Assembly (NCBI RefSeq): GCF_016861975.1 | Contig: NZ_BOMB01000003.1 | Coordinates: forward strand, 1 to 64,000 | Length of the DNA stretch: 64,000 nt | Reading direction: 5' to 3' | From: Actinocatenispora rupis | GTDB taxonomy: Bacteria; Actinomycetota; Actinomycetes; Mycobacteriales; Micromonosporaceae | Shown: piece by piece, positions 43,801 through 51,680 of the stretch | How positions within the stretch are numbered: the stretch's first letter is position 1 | Layout of the letters: the number at the start of each line of letters is the position of its first letter | Notes under the pieces: generated by a model | What the model was told of the DNA's origin: nothing | Seen by the model: only the letters and a program-made list of their open reading frames with translations | The model's database searches: none | Program-made: the position numbers and the translations under genes

Positions 43801-44149
43801 GTCGCGGCTCCGTGCGCCGATGACGCTGGCCCGGTCACGGGGGCCGGCCGGCGGGGCTTGGGGCGCGGGTGCGCCGTTCTTCCCCGCGGCTCGGGAGGGT
43901 CTTCGCCCCTGGCCCGGAGTCCGCCTTCGCAGCTACCGGCGGCTCTCTCAACTCCGGGTGCCCACGGGTTACTCGGCTCCGTCGACGCCTTCGCCGGCAA
44001 CGATAACCGGCCGCGCCGGCGTACCGGAAGCGGGTTTGCGGGTGTCGCCCGAGGTCGGCGCGGCGCACCGGTGACGCGACCCGGGCGGGCCGTGCGGTCG
44101 GCTGCTACCTTCGGCGAACGCATCGACGGGCATCGACGGGGGGACCATC
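43801..44149. other. Divergent region between aspS2 leader and lipoprotein gene
   Basis: 349 bp without a supported gene. It must contain the promoter for the T-box transcript and that of the lipoprotein gene. TACCTT at 44106 could be a -10 for the latter. Nothing else stands out. Confidence 0.4.
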
Positions 44150-45034
44150 GTGCGGCGGACCGGCCTGGCATTCGCGGCGGTACTGGTGATCGCGGCGGCC
44201 ACCGCCTGCGGCCCGGGCGGGTCGGCGCCGGAGCCGGGTGACCGCAGCGGGTCGCCGACCGCCGCGCCGGACCGCATCAAGCAGTTCGACTTCGGCACCG
44301 CCGCGTGGAACCACCCGTTCCTCAACCCCGAGCTCCGTCCGGTACGACACGGCGCCGGCCCGACCGTCCGGCTGCGCGGCGGCAAGGGCACCGGCAAGAC
44401 CTCCGACGGCGCGCCGGTCGCCTGCCACCTCGTCGGCTCCCCCGTGTACGGCGACATCGGCGACGGCACGCTCGCCGCCGCGGTGGCGCTGTCCTGCGCG
44501 GCCGGCAACGGCGACGCCACCTCCTGGTACGTGTGGCGGTGGAGCGCGGCGTCGCACACCGCGGTGCAGTCCGACCAGCCGATCGCGCAGGACGCGCGGT
44601 GCGGCGACGCCGTCGACTCCGTGCGGTACGCGGGGCACGCGTTCGTGGTGGCCGCCCGCGAACTGGACGAGCACGCCGCCATGTCGTGCGCCGACGCCGG
44701 CCACGCCCGCCGGAAGACGACGTACGCGGTGGCGCTGCGGCACGGCTTTCTCGAACGGGTCCGCCCGGCGCCGGCCGCGCTGCGGAGCTGCCGCAACAAC
44801 AGCCACCCCGAGGACGGCTCGCACGGCGCCACGCTGTACGCGACGCGCAGCTCCGGCTCGGACGTCGTCTACCGCACCACCGGCCGGGTACGGGTCCTCA
44901 GCGTCGGCGGCACCGACTACTACGAGGACGACGCCGACCTGACCGGCAAGGCGGTCCACTGGCAGTTCGTCCGGGTCGAGGGGACGGCGGACAACACCGT
45001 GCACTGCGGGTACCGGATGGTGCCGGGTGCTTGA
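44150..45034 (+). CDS. Secreted lipoprotein of unknown function
   Basis: 294 aa from a GTG with a GGGGGG site. The signal peptide MRRTGLAFAAVLVIAAATAC ends in a lipobox-like ATAC with Cys20, followed by a Gly/Pro/Ser-rich spacer (20-40). The mature domain (40-294) has several Cys (VACHLVG, LSCAAG, DARCGD, MSCADAGHA, RSCRNN, VHCGYRM) that could form disulfides, and motifs DFGTAAWNHPFLNPE and VYRTTGRVRVLSVGGTDYYEDDADL. I do not recognise a family. It sits between aspS2 and lipA, and may belong to an accessory insertion. Confidence 0.75.
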   Translation: MRRTGLAFAAVLVIAAATACGPGGSAPEPGDRSGSPTAAPDRIKQFDFGTAAWNHPFLNPELRPVRHGAGPTVRLRGGKGTGKTSDGAPVACHLVGSPVYGDIGDGTLAAAVALSCAAGNGDATSWYVWRWSAASHTAVQSDQPIAQDARCGDAVDSVRYAGHAFVVAARELDEHAAMSCADAGHARRKTTYAVALRHGFLERVRPAPAALRSCRNNSHPEDGSHGATLYATRSSGSDVVYRTTGRVRVLSVGGTDYYEDDADLTGKAVHWQFVRVEGTADNTVHCGYRMVPGA

Positions 45035-45135
45035 TCGCGCGGCGAAGCGGACAGGAACCCGCACAGCCGTGAGAGACCTCACGTAACGTGCGGTGAGTGA
45101 CGTCACGGACGCCGGTGCGGAGGCAAGCGCGGAGT

Positions 45136-45141
45136 TAGGCT
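45136..45141 (+). promoter_or_regulatory. -10 element (TAGGCT), leaderless start of lipA
   Basis: TAGGCT ends 7 nt before the GTG at 45149 and no ribosome site is present. Confidence 0.6.
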
Positions 45142-45148
45142 GGCCGGC

Positions 45149-46111
45149 GTGACCGTGGTTCAGCCAGAGGGCCGACGACTTCTGCGCATCGAGGCCCGCA
45201 ACGCCGAGACCCCCATCGAGCGCAAGCCGCCGTGGATCAAGGTGCGCGCCAAGATGGGCCCCGAGTACACGGAGCTCAAGGGGCTCGTGAAGCGCGAGGG
45301 CCTGCACACCGTGTGCGAGGAGGCCGGCTGTCCCAACATCTACGAGTGTTGGGAGGACCGCGAGGCCACCTTCCTCATCGGCGGCGACCAGTGCACCCGG
45401 CGGTGCGACTTCTGCCAGATCGACACCGGCCGGCCGGCCGAGTTCGACGCCGACGAGCCGCGCCGGGTCGCCGACTCGGTCGCGACCATGGGCCTGAAGT
45501 ACGCGACGATCACCGGGGTGGCGCGCGACGACCTGCCCGACGGCGGCGCCTGGCTGTACGCGGAGACCGTGCGGCAGATCCACAAGCACGTGCCCGGCTG
45601 CGGCGTCGAGCTGCTGATCCCCGACTTCAACGCGAAGCCCGACCAGCTCGCCGAGGTGTTCTCGTCCCGGCCGGAGGTGCTCGCGCACAACGTCGAGACG
45701 GTGCCGCGCATCTTCAAGCGCATCCGACCCGGCTTCCGGTACGAGCGGTCGCTGGAGGTCATCACCGCCGCCCGCGCCGACGGCCTGGTCACCAAGTCGA
45801 ACCTGATCCTCGGCATGGGCGAGGAGTACGACGAGGTCGTCGAGTCCATGCGCGACCTGTACGAGGCGGGCACCGAGTTGCTGACGATCACGCAGTACCT
45901 GCGGCCGTCGGTGCGGCACCACCCGATCGACCGGTGGGTGAAGCCGGAGGAGTTCGTGGCGCTGCGCGAGGAGGCCGAGCGGATCGGGTTCGCCGGTGTG
46001 CTCGCCGGGCCGCTCGTCCGCTCGTCGTACCGCGCGGGGCGGCTGTACCGGCAGGCGAAGAGCGCCCGCGGCGAGGCCCTGCCGCACGACCTCGCGGTCC
46101 AGTCGGTCTGA
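45149..46111 (+). CDS. lipA: Lipoyl synthase (radical SAM)
   Basis: 320 aa. Two 4Fe-4S sites are visible: the auxiliary cluster Cys56, Cys61, Cys67 ([15 protein letters not shown]) and the radical-SAM CxxxCxxC Cys82, Cys86, Cys89 (CTRRCDFC). The C-terminal RSSYRAG supplies the conserved Ser ligand. It inserts two sulfurs into protein-bound octanoyl groups delivered by LipB. Followed by a 19-bp bidirectional hairpin. It shares its promoter architecture with lipB, so the two may be coordinately expressed despite being separated by 3 kb. Confidence 0.97.
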   Translation: MTVVQPEGRRLLRIEARNAETPIERKPPWIKVRAKMGPEYTELKGLVKREGLHTVCEEAGCPNIYECWEDREATFLIGGDQCTRRCDFCQIDTGRPAEFDADEPRRVADSVATMGLKYATITGVARDDLPDGGAWLYAETVRQIHKHVPGCGVELLIPDFNAKPDQLAEVFSSRPEVLAHNVETVPRIFKRIRPGFRYERSLEVITAARADGLVTKSNLILGMGEEYDEVVESMRDLYEAGTELLTITQYLRPSVRHHPIDRWVKPEEFVALREEAERIGFAGVLAGPLVRSSYRAGRLYRQAKSARGEALPHDLAVQSV

Positions 46112-46118
46112 GCCGCCG

Positions 46119-46162
46119 CCGCTCCCGTACCGGGAGGCACGCCCCTCCCGGTACGGGAGCGG
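46119..46162. terminator. 19-bp perfect hairpin between convergent lipA and membrane-protein gene
   Basis: CCGCTCCCGTACCGGGAGG (46119-46137) is fully complementary to 46144-46162, with a 6-nt loop CACGCC. It ends one base before the stop of the minus-strand gene. Confidence 0.85.
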
Positions 46163-46795
46163 TCAGGGACGCATGACGTACCGCGGGCCGACGAAGCAGC
46201 CGATCGCGCAGAGCAGGTAGCCGAGGGCGGCCAGGTCGAAGCCCGCGATCATCGTGTCCGGCACGGACGACAGGGCGAGACGGACCACCACGACGTGCGC
46301 GGCGACCGGGACGAGCAGCAGCAGCCCGGAGACGAGGCGCAGCGCCAGCCCGCGCAGGAACGCGAAGCCGACGAACCAGCCGAGCAGTACCACGCCGACG
46401 ATGATCGACACGCCGATCGACGCCTTGGGCAGCCCGTACCCCTGGTAGCTGGCGAGGCCGCCGGCGGCCAGCTCGACGACCGCGCCGACCAGCACACCGA
46501 GTACGCCGAGGATCGTGTAGAAGATCCGGAAGACCACCGAGTCGAGCGTGCCGGCGAACGCCAGCAGCGCCGACGGCACCAGTACGACCAGCTCGTTCAG
46601 GACGACGACCCACACGCCCAGGTCGCGGACCGCGGCGCTGGACTCCGCGAACTTCCCGGTGCCGAAGAACGGCATGGCCAGGCCGCCGACCACGACCAGC
46701 AGCAGACCGACGATCGGCAGCGCCACGCTGCCGCGCGCCTCCGGCCGGCGACGCAGCAGGACGGGCGGCGCAGCGTACATCGGCGGGCCGTACAT
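46163..46795 (-). CDS. Polytopic membrane protein of unknown function
   Basis: 210 aa with six to seven hydrophobic segments. A short Pro/Tyr-rich start (MYGPPMYAAPPVLLRRRPEARG) precedes helix 1 (VALPIVGLLLVVVGGLA); others include LVVLVPSALLAFAGTL, IFYTILGVLGVLVGAVVELA, VSIIVGVVLLGWFVGFAF and the final DLAALGYLLCAIGCFVG. No enzyme motif is recognised. It diverges from the DUF4191 gene. Confidence 0.75.
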   Translation of the reverse strand: MYGPPMYAAPPVLLRRRPEARGSVALPIVGLLLVVVGGLAMPFFGTGKFAESSAAVRDLGVWVVVLNELVVLVPSALLAFAGTLDSVVFRIFYTILGVLGVLVGAVVELAAGGLASYQGYGLPKASIGVSIIVGVVLLGWFVGFAFLRGLALRLVSGLLLLVPVAAHVVVVRLALSSVPDTMIAGFDLAALGYLLCAIGCFVGPRYVMRP

Positions 46796-46873
46796 GAGGT
46801 GCTCCGTTCCTCGGTGAACTGGCCCGCAGCGTAGTGGTCAGGTGCCAGGACACGCGCCCGCCGTACCGATCGA

Positions 46874-46879
46874 TAGACT
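46874..46879 (+). promoter_or_regulatory. -10 element (TAGACT), leaderless start of DUF4191 gene
   Basis: TAGACT ends 7 nt before the ATG at 46887. Confidence 0.5.
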
Positions 46880-46886
46880 TCGGACC

Positions 46887-47582
46887 ATGGCCAAGGCTGA
46901 GCCGGAGAAGGCGTCCTTCCTCGAACGTCTGAAGCAGATCCGTACCGCGTTCGTGTTCACCGCCAAGCGGGACACCAAGTTCATCCCGTTGGTGGCGCTC
47001 GCCGTCGTGGTGCCCCTGGTGGCGGGAATCGTCGCGTTCGTCCTGGTCGGCTCCTGGGTCTGGATCCCCGTCGGCGTCGTCTTCGCGCTGCTGCTCGTGC
47101 TCGTCGTGATGAACCTCCGGGCCAACACCGCGATGCTCAACGAGGCGGAGGGCAAGCCCGGCGCCGCCGCCGCGATCCTGCAGACCATGCGCGGCGACTG
47201 GCGCGTGACCCCGGCCGTACAGGCCACCACGCAGGAGGACTTCGTCCACCGGGCCGTCTGCCGGGCCGGCGTCGTCCTCATCGGCGAGGGCAGCCCCAGC
47301 CGCCTGCGCAGCCTCCTCGGCCAGGAGAAGAAGCGCGCCTCCCGCGTCGTCGGCGAGACCCCGATCTACGACATCATCGTCGGCGACGACGACGGCCAGG
47401 TCAGCCTGCGCAAGCTGCGCAGCCACCTGCTCAAGCTGCCCCGCAACATCACCGCCAAGCAGGTCGGCGCCCTCGACACCCGGCTCAACGCCATCGGCTC
47501 CCGGCCGCCCATGCCGAAGGGCCCCGTCCCCTCGAACATGCGCCCGCCCAAGGGCGCCCGGCGCGCCATGCGCGGCCGGTAG
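46887..47582 (+). CDS. DUF4191 family membrane protein
   Basis: 231 aa. A charged N-terminal segment (FLERLKQIRTAFVFTAKRDTKFIP) is followed by two membrane helices (about 38-58 and 62-82). The cytoplasmic part contains AAAAILQTMRGDWRVTPAVQA, DFVHRAVCRAGVVLIGEG and LRKLRSHLLKLPRNITAKQV. This matches DUF4191, a conserved actinobacterial family near lipA/glnA with no known function. The C-terminus is Pro/Arg-rich. Confidence 0.9.
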   Translation: MAKAEPEKASFLERLKQIRTAFVFTAKRDTKFIPLVALAVVVPLVAGIVAFVLVGSWVWIPVGVVFALLLVLVVMNLRANTAMLNEAEGKPGAAAAILQTMRGDWRVTPAVQATTQEDFVHRAVCRAGVVLIGEGSPSRLRSLLGQEKKRASRVVGETPIYDIIVGDDDGQVSLRKLRSHLLKLPRNITAKQVGALDTRLNAIGSRPPMPKGPVPSNMRPPKGARRAMRGR

Positions 47583-47900
47583 GTTCTGGTCGCTGCGGCG
47601 GTCTCAGCTGCCCGCTGGACTGCGCCGGACCGGGACTTGTGTGCGTTCGCACACGGCGCCCCCGCCCGGCTTGCCAGCGAACACCCGAGACTCGCCTCGC
47701 TCGCGTCCCCACACATCACCGGTTCGACACGGCTTCGCTGCGCTCGTCTCAGGCGATGACCGCTTCGCTGCGCTCGCCTGGCCGGTTCGGCTTCGTTGCG
47801 CGGTACTCGGCTTCGCTGCGCTCGCTCGGGTGCGCGCGTTCCCGAGGCGTCCGGTGGAGTACGACGGCAGGGACGCGGCGCGGGAGTACCGGAGGGTGGG
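47583..47900. other. Convergent intergenic region with short dispersed repeats
   Basis: 318 bp. CTTCGCTGCGCTCG occurs at 47733-47746, 47763-47776 and 47811-47824, with a diverged copy near 47790. A short hairpin GTGTGCG-TT-CGCACAC lies at 47639-47654. No ORF is supported. Such runs are common decay products between actinobacterial genes. Confidence 0.55.
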
Positions 47901-48341
47901 TCAGGCGTGGACCATGATCGAGCGGGCGGCGCGGTCGTGCCAGCCGCGGCCGCCGGGGCCCATGATCAGCGGCGGGACGACGAGGCAGAGCAGCAGGCCG
48001 CGCAGCAACGCCCGCGGTACGCCGATGACGCCGTCGCGGTCGACGGCGACGCAGCGGATGCGGGCAATGCGCATGCCGGGTGTCTGGCCCCAGATGCCGA
48101 TGAAGATGCCGTACTCCAGGATCAGCACCGGGTACGCCCAGAAGCCGCGCATCGCGGTGGCCGCCAGGAACCCGGTGAGGGTGGCCGCGACACCACCGAT
48201 GAGCAGGCACAGGATCCAGTCGAGGAACAGCGCCGCGAAGCGCTTCCCGTACGTCGCGGGCGTGCCGGGCTCGGTGCCCGTCGGCTCCTCGGCGCGCGTC
48301 GGGGTGCCGGATGTGGTGGTGGTACGGGACCGGTCGGCCAT
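47901..48341 (-). CDS. RDD family membrane protein
   Basis: 146 aa. The RDD motif block reads YGKRFAALFLDWILCLLIGG (R and D of the name), followed by ILEYGIFIGIWGQTPGMRIARIRCVAVD and PRALLRGLLLCLVVPPLIM, then GWHDRAARSIMV. There are three to four membrane helices. Function is unknown; the position between lipA/DUF4191 and glnA is a conserved actinobacterial arrangement. The TAGAGT box 7 nt upstream suggests a leaderless mRNA. Confidence 0.92.
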   Translation of the reverse strand: MADRSRTTTTSGTPTRAEEPTGTEPGTPATYGKRFAALFLDWILCLLIGGVAATLTGFLAATAMRGFWAYPVLILEYGIFIGIWGQTPGMRIARIRCVAVDRDGVIGVPRALLRGLLLCLVVPPLIMGPGGRGWHDRAARSIMVHA

Positions 48342-48348
48342 GGTCACC

Positions 48349-48354
48349 ACTCTA
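48349..48354 (-). promoter_or_regulatory. -10 element (TAGAGT), leaderless start of RDD gene
   Basis: On the minus strand TAGAGT ends 7 nt before the ATG at 48341. Confidence 0.55.
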
Positions 48355-48456
48355 CGGCGTGTCGAAGATCGCTGTTCCGCTGCGGTACGGAACGGCTGCG
48401 CGCCGCGTAACACCGGCGAAACAATGGGGACACGGCCGAGCAACGGCCGGTGCTTA

Positions 48457-48535
48457 GCGTTCGCGCCGTACCCGTCGGGCTGACGCCTGGACCACGCGTT
48501 CGCGCCGTACCCGTCGGGCTGACGGCCCGGACCAC
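48457..48535. repeat. 39/40-bp tandem duplication in the glnA leader
   Basis: Copies at 48457-48495 and 48496-48535 start GCGTTCGCGCCGTACCCG and share the first 29 bp exactly; the rest differs by small changes. The second copy ends 14 bp before the glnA GTG. Confidence 0.9.
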
Positions 48536-48549
48536 GATGCGGAGGACAA

Positions 48550-49974
48550 GTGTTCGGCAACTCCGAGGAACTGTTGCGCTATCTCAGCGCCGAAGACGTG
48601 AAATTCGTCGATGTCCGGTTCTGCGACCTGCCCGGCGTGATGCAGCACTTCAACGTGCCGGTCGAGTCGTTCGACGAGGACGTCTTCACCAACGGCCTGG
48701 CGTTCGACGGGTCCTCGATCCGCGGCTTCCAGCAGATCCACGAGTCCGACATGCTGCTGCTGCCGGACCCGACCACCGCGTTCGTCGACCCGTTCCGGAT
48801 CGAGAAGACGGTCGCGCTGAACTTCTTCATCCACGACCCGTTCACCCGCGAGCCGTACTCCCGCGACCCGCGCAACATCGCGCGCAAGGCCGAGACGTAC
48901 CTGACGGCGAGCGGCATCGCCGACACCGCGTACTTCGGCGCCGAGGCCGAGTTCTACCTCTTCGACTCGATCCGGTACGACACGGCCACGCAGCACGGCT
49001 TCTACCACATCGACTCGATCGAGGGCGCCTGGAACACCGGCGCGGTCGAGGGCGGCGCCAACCTGGGCCACAAGATCGCCAACAAGGGCGGCTACTTCCC
49101 GGTCGCGCCGGTCGACCAGACCGCCGACCTGCGGGACGCGATCACCCGCAGGCTCATCGAGGCCGGGCTGGTCGTCGAGCGCGGCCACCACGAGGTCGGT
49201 ACCGCCGGCCAGGCCGAGATCAACTACCGGTTCTCCACGCTGCTGCACTCCGGCGACCAGCTGCAGCTGTTCAAGTACATCGTGAAGAACACGGCGCACG
49301 CGGCGGGCAAGACGGCGACGTTCATGCCGAAGCCGCTGTTCGGCGACAACGGCTCCGGCATGCACACCCACCAGAGCCTGTGGTCCGGCGGCGACCCGCT
49401 GTTCTACGACGAGACCGGGTACGCCGGGCTGTCCGACACCGCCCGCTGGTACATCGGCGGTCTGCTGCACCACGCGCCGAGCCTGCTCGCGTTCACCAAC
49501 CCGACGGTCAACTCGTACCGGCGGCTCGTGCCGGGCTTCGAGGCCCCCGTCAACCTCGTGTACTCGCAGCGCAACCGGTCCGCGTGCACCCGCATCCCGG
49601 TCACCGGCAACAACCCCAAGGCCAAGCGCGTCGAGTTCCGGGTGCCGGACCCGTCGTCCAACCCGTACCTGGCGTTCTCGGCGATGCTGATGGCCGGCCT
49701 CGACGGCGTACGCAGCAAGATCGAGCCGCCGGAGCCCGTCGACAAGGACCTGTACGAGCTGCCGCCGGAGGAGTTCGCCGGCGTCAAGCAGGTGCCGGGT
49801 TCGCTGCCCGAGGTACTCGACGCGCTGGAGGCCGACCACGAGTACCTGCTGGCGGGCGACGTGTTCACCCCGGACCTGATCGAAACCTGGGTGGACTACA
49901 AGCGCACCAACGAGGTCGACCCGATCCGCCTTCGCCCCACCCCGCACGAGTTCACCCTGTACTACGACGTCTGA
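48550..49974 (+). CDS. glnA: Glutamine synthetase type I
   Basis: 474 aa from a GTG with GGAGGA 3 nt upstream. GSI features: [21 protein letters not shown] (metal/glutamate), [43 protein letters not shown] (ATP site), NRSACTRIP, and the adenylylation Tyr402 in DLYELPPEE, so GlnE-type control is expected. It forms a dodecamer that makes glutamine from glutamate, ammonia and ATP. A 14-bp hairpin terminator follows. The promoter region carries a 39-bp tandem duplication. Confidence 0.97.
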   Translation: MFGNSEELLRYLSAEDVKFVDVRFCDLPGVMQHFNVPVESFDEDVFTNGLAFDGSSIRGFQQIHESDMLLLPDPTTAFVDPFRIEKTVALNFFIHDPFTREPYSRDPRNIARKAETYLTASGIADTAYFGAEAEFYLFDSIRYDTATQHGFYHIDSIEGAWNTGAVEGGANLGHKIANKGGYFPVAPVDQTADLRDAITRRLIEAGLVVERGHHEVGTAGQAEINYRFSTLLHSGDQLQLFKYIVKNTAHAAGKTATFMPKPLFGDNGSGMHTHQSLWSGGDPLFYDETGYAGLSDTARWYIGGLLHHAPSLLAFTNPTVNSYRRLVPGFEAPVNLVYSQRNRSACTRIPVTGNNPKAKRVEFRVPDPSSNPYLAFSAMLMAGLDGVRSKIEPPEPVDKDLYELPPEEFAGVKQVPGSLPEVLDALEADHEYLLAGDVFTPDLIETWVDYKRTNEVDPIRLRPTPHEFTLYYDV

Positions 49975-49986
49975 GCCACCCCGAGT

Positions 49987-50017
49987 ACGCCCCCGCCGTG
50001 CGTCACGGCGGGGGCGT
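49987..50017 (+). terminator. Hairpin terminator after glnA
   Basis: ACGCCCCCGCCGTG (49987-50000) is perfectly complementary to 50004-50017 with a 3-nt loop. There is no U tract, as is common in high-GC actinobacteria. Confidence 0.8.
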
Positions 50018-50271
50018 TCCGCGTACGTGCCGCCGCTGGAGTGGCGGGGGCGGCGTTCGGGTCGGGGCGGGCCGGCGGTTCGTGTCGGCGCGGGCCGGCG
50101 GTTCGTACGGCCGCTCGGGCAGCTGCGCCTGTCGTCGCGGGCAGAGGGCGCGGAGCGGCGGTTCGTGTTGGCGCGAGACCGTCACGCGTTTCGGCGCGGG
50201 CAGGGGCGCGCGACCGCGGCGCCGCCGGCTGCGTGGCGTCGTCGGGTGCCGGTTGTGTCGGGGAAGCGGGG

Positions 50272-50940
50272 CTAGCCGGTGACGATGGCGAGAGCGAACC
50301 CGTCGTACCCCTTGGTGCCGACGGTCTGCACGGCGGTCGCGGACAGTCGCGGGTTCGCGGCGACCCGGGCGAGGAACTCGCGCACGCCTCGTACCCGGGG
50401 GTCGGCGTGGTTCGGCTCGACGACCTTGCCGTCGCGGATCACGTTGTCGGCGACGATGACCGTGCCCGGCCGGGACAGCCGCACCGACCAGTCCAGGTAG
50501 CCCGGGTAGTTGTCCTTGTCGGCGTCGATGAACACCAGGTCGAACGGCCCGGCGCCCTCCCCGACGAGCGCGGGCAACGTGTCCAGCGCGGCGCCGACGC
50601 GGACCTCGACCTTGTCGGCGAGCCCGGCACGGGCGATGTTCGCGCGCGCCACCTGTGCGTGCTTCGGCTCGTACTCCAGGGTCACGAGGCTGCCGTCGGC
50701 CGGCAGCGCCCGCCCCAGCCAGATCGTGCTGTACCCGCCGAGCGTGCCGATCTCCAGGATCCGCCGCGCCCCGCACATCCGGGCGAGCAGCTCCAGCATC
50801 CGCCCCTGGTTCGGCGCCACCGCGATCTCCGGCAGGCCGGCCTCCCGGCTGTCCACCAACGCCTGCTCCAGCGCCGGATCCGCCGGTACCAGCAGCTCAC
50901 TCAGGTATCCGTCGACCGACTCCCACGTCTGTTCAGTCAC
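50272..50940 (-). CDS. O-methyltransferase (catechol-O-MT-like, class I SAM)
   Basis: 222 aa from a GTG. Family-3 methyltransferase blocks: MLELLARMCGARRILEIGTLGGYSTIWLGRALP (SAM motif I), GSLVTLEYEPKHAQVARANI, PFDLVFIDADKDNYPGYLDW (metal/catalytic Asp), and GTVIVADNVIRDG. A Mg2+-dependent small-molecule O-methyltransferase; substrate unknown. A MITE-like element ends against its -10 (TAAGCT), so its promoter was probably rebuilt by insertion. Confidence 0.92.
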   Translation of the reverse strand: MTEQTWESVDGYLSELLVPADPALEQALVDSREAGLPEIAVAPNQGRMLELLARMCGARRILEIGTLGGYSTIWLGRALPADGSLVTLEYEPKHAQVARANIARAGLADKVEVRVGAALDTLPALVGEGAGPFDLVFIDADKDNYPGYLDWSVRLSRPGTVIVADNVIRDGKVVEPNHADPRVRGVREFLARVAANPRLSATAVQTVGTKGYDGFALAIVTG

Positions 50941-50946
50941 CCGCCC

Positions 50947-50952
50947 AGCTTA
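50947..50952 (-). promoter_or_regulatory. -10 element (TAAGCT), leaderless start of O-methyltransferase
   Basis: On the minus strand TAAGCT ends 6 nt before the GTG and overlaps the 5-bp target duplication of the MITE-like element. Confidence 0.5.
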
Positions 50953-51118
50953 GAGGTCCTAACAGAAAGGCGTCGGAAGGCTGGCGAGGCTCAGGGCGGG
51001 GCTGCCAAGGCGGAGGTGCAGTCGCATACCGGTGTTGTATGCGACTGTGCCGACAACGTCGGCAGCGTCGTCCTGAGTCCGCCAGGCGCCGACAGTCCTT
51101 TCTGTCAGGACCTCTTAG
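50949..51118. mobile_element. MITE-like element, 160 bp with 5-bp target duplication
   Basis: CTTAG at 50949-50953 and 51114-51118 flanks terminal inverted repeats AGGTCCTAACAGAAAGG (50954-50970) and CCTTTCTGTCAGGACCT (51097-51113), one mismatch. Similarity between the arms continues inward for some 50 bp with gaps. Inside are two hairpins: CAGTCGCATAC/GTATGCGACTG (51019-51047) and GCCGAC-AAC-GTCGGC (51049-51063). There is no ORF, so a transposase elsewhere must have mobilised it. Confidence 0.8.
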
Positions 51119-51182
51119 GCGCCCGACCCGCCGGGTACCGCCGAGTCGTGGTTCACCACGGCCGGGGTCCGCGCGCCGGTTT

Positions 51183-51199
51183 CGTTAGTGCGACTAACG
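51183..51199. promoter_or_regulatory. MarR-type operator
   Basis: CGTTAGT-GCG-ACTAACG, a perfect 7-bp inverted repeat 19 nt before the marR-type ATG. It overlaps the expected -35 region, consistent with autorepression. Confidence 0.65.
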
Positions 51200-51205
51200 C
51201 ACTGG

Positions 51206-51211
51206 TACGCT
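51206..51211 (+). promoter_or_regulatory. -10 element (TACGCT), leaderless start of MarR gene
   Basis: TACGCT ends 6 nt before the ATG at 51218, directly after the operator-like palindrome. Confidence 0.5.
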
Positions 51212-51217
51212 GGGCGG

Positions 51218-51676
51218 ATGGGCGACGTGCCGTACGAGGAACTGCCGGAACGGTTGCAGCGCATGCCGAGCCGGTTGCTCGCACAGACCGCCGCACAGGG
51301 CCAGCGCATCGTCGGCGAGGCGCTGAGCGCGCACGACGCCCGCACCCACCACTACGCGGTACTCGCCGCGCTCGCCGAGTTCGGCCCCGCGAGCCAGTCC
51401 GCGATCGCCGACCGTACCGGCATCTACCGCAGCGACCTCGTCGCCACCCTCAACGAACTCGCCGACCGCGACCTGACCCGGCGCGCCCCCGACCCCGACG
51501 ACCGGCGGCGCAACGTCATCACCCTCACCCCCGCCGGGCGGCGCCACCTCCGCCGGCTCGACACCACACTCGGCCGCGCCCAGGACCGACTGCTCGCGCC
51601 GCTCGACGACCGCGAACGCGCCACCCTCACCGCACTGCTCACCCGCGTCCTCACCCACCACACCGCCACCGGCTGA
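51218..51676 (+). CDS. MarR-family transcriptional regulator
   Basis: 152 aa (162 if the GTG at 51188 were used, but that would lie inside the operator). The winged HTH spans about residues 35-105: YAVLAALAEFGPASQSAIADRTGIYRSDLVATLNELADRDLTRRAPDPDDRRRNVITLTPAGRRHLRRL, with the DxRxR-type wing DPDDRRRN. It is a dimeric repressor, likely autoregulated through the palindrome at 51183. It stands next to the MITE and the O-methyltransferase, which it may also control. The ligand is unknown. Confidence 0.92.
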   Translation: MGDVPYEELPERLQRMPSRLLAQTAAQGQRIVGEALSAHDARTHHYAVLAALAEFGPASQSAIADRTGIYRSDLVATLNELADRDLTRRAPDPDDRRRNVITLTPAGRRHLRRLDTTLGRAQDRLLAPLDDRERATLTALLTRVLTHHTATG

Positions 51677-51680
51677 GGCG

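Noticed and set aside
51188-51217. GTG start giving a 162-aa MarR protein
   Set aside because: It would place the start inside the operator palindrome and before the -10; the ATG at 51218 fits the promoter.
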